A DNA stretch of 5,214 bases from an uncultured Flavobacterium sp. GTDB taxonomy: Bacteria > Bacteroidota > Bacteroidia > Flavobacteriales > Flavobacteriaceae. The DNA lies in contig CAMLFV010000182.1 of NCBI GenBank assembly GCA_946479395.1, positions 1 through 5,214 of the forward strand, given 5' to 3'. The position numbers and the translations under genes are program-made. Shown piece by piece: positions 5,052 to 5,214 of this stretch (position 1 is its first letter; the number at the start of each line of letters is the position of its first letter). The notes under the pieces are model-generated. The model made no database searches. It was not told where the DNA came from and saw only the letters and a list, made by a program, of their open reading frames with translations.

Positions 5052-5214
5052 AACCAAAAGCTCAAAATGATTTAAATAAACATTTTAAATCGGGTAATTT
5101 AGCAAGTATTAAAAAAATTGAAAAGATACTTTTATAACTTTCCGAAACACCATATTCAGGTATAGGACAACCTGAACAATTAAAACACGAGCTTACTGGC
5201 TATTGGTCTAGAAG
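5027..5214 (+). pseudogene. yoeB: YoeB-like mRNA interferase toxin with in-frame stop, cut by window edge
   Basis: ATG at 5027-5029 opens MGKFRIEIKPKAQNDLNKHF, the usual N-terminus of flavobacterial RelE/YoeB-fold toxins. The frame runs to TAA at 5135-5137 (codon 37) and then continues without any shift as LSETPYSGIGQPEQLKHELT and GYWSR to the last base. The sequence around the stop (KIEKILL, stop, LSETPYSG) fits a family in which that position is often Glu, so a single GAA to TAA change would explain it. The post-stop part holds the YoeB hallmark G-x-P-E-x-L-K followed by a GYWSR(R)-type motif; its Glu (codon 50) aligns with E. coli YoeB Glu46. The catalytic Arg and C-terminal His would lie beyond the window. 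Family members cut mRNA on the ribosome. The 36-residue fragment before the stop lacks every catalytic residue, so the gene is probably inactive unless the stop is read through or is a sequencing error. Confidence 0.75.

Noticed and set aside
1628..5137. TAA read as a sense codon, suggested by two genes with family sequence continuing past an in-frame TAA
   Set aside because: The intact secreted-protein gene, the helicase and the antitoxin all end in TAA at sensible family lengths, and the broken gene also needs a frameshift, so decay is the simpler explanation.

Overview
The window comes from an AT-rich bacterium of the phylum Bacteroidota, most likely a Flavobacterium-like member of the Flavobacteriaceae. 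Four things point there: -7 promoter elements of the form TAnnTTTG, no Shine-Dalgarno sites in front of the starts, protein families typical of flavobacteria, and almost uniform TAA stops. This is inference from reading; no database search was run.

Layout from left to right. Positions 81-1410 hold a tandem duplication, on the minus strand, of a small secreted beta-rich protein with its terminator; the repeat distance is 750 bp. The left copy (142-687) is intact, with a signal peptide and its own promoter. The right copy (892-1410) has lost its start codon and the front of its signal peptide. Positions 1463-2180 hold a broken minus-strand gene of a flavobacterial hypothetical-protein family; a frameshift in a 9-base homopolymer and an in-frame TAA divide it. 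A 318-bp gene-free stretch (2181-2498) contains a polypyrimidine direct repeat, a degenerate 11-bp tandem repeat and a perfect hairpin. Positions 2499-4748 (minus) encode a complete PIF1/RecD2-like superfamily 1B helicase with a C-terminal helix-turn-helix region. Divergent from it, on the plus strand, lies a type II toxin-antitoxin locus: an intact antitoxin (4830-5051) overlapping a YoeB-like toxin (5027 to the window end) that carries an in-frame TAA at codon 37. A 29-bp near-perfect palindrome (4801-4829) between helicase and antitoxin overlaps the antitoxin promoter and looks like its autoregulatory operator.

How the genes relate: there is no single pathway. The helicase looks like a housekeeping-type DNA maintenance gene, while its flanks are accessory and decaying: three of the six recognisable genes are broken. 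I see no convincing new multi-gene system. The observations most worth checking are the palindrome carrying a -7 element in each arm, the antitoxin left beside a nonsense-mutated toxin, and the decapitated paralogue whose last 19 codons remain almost identical to the intact copy.
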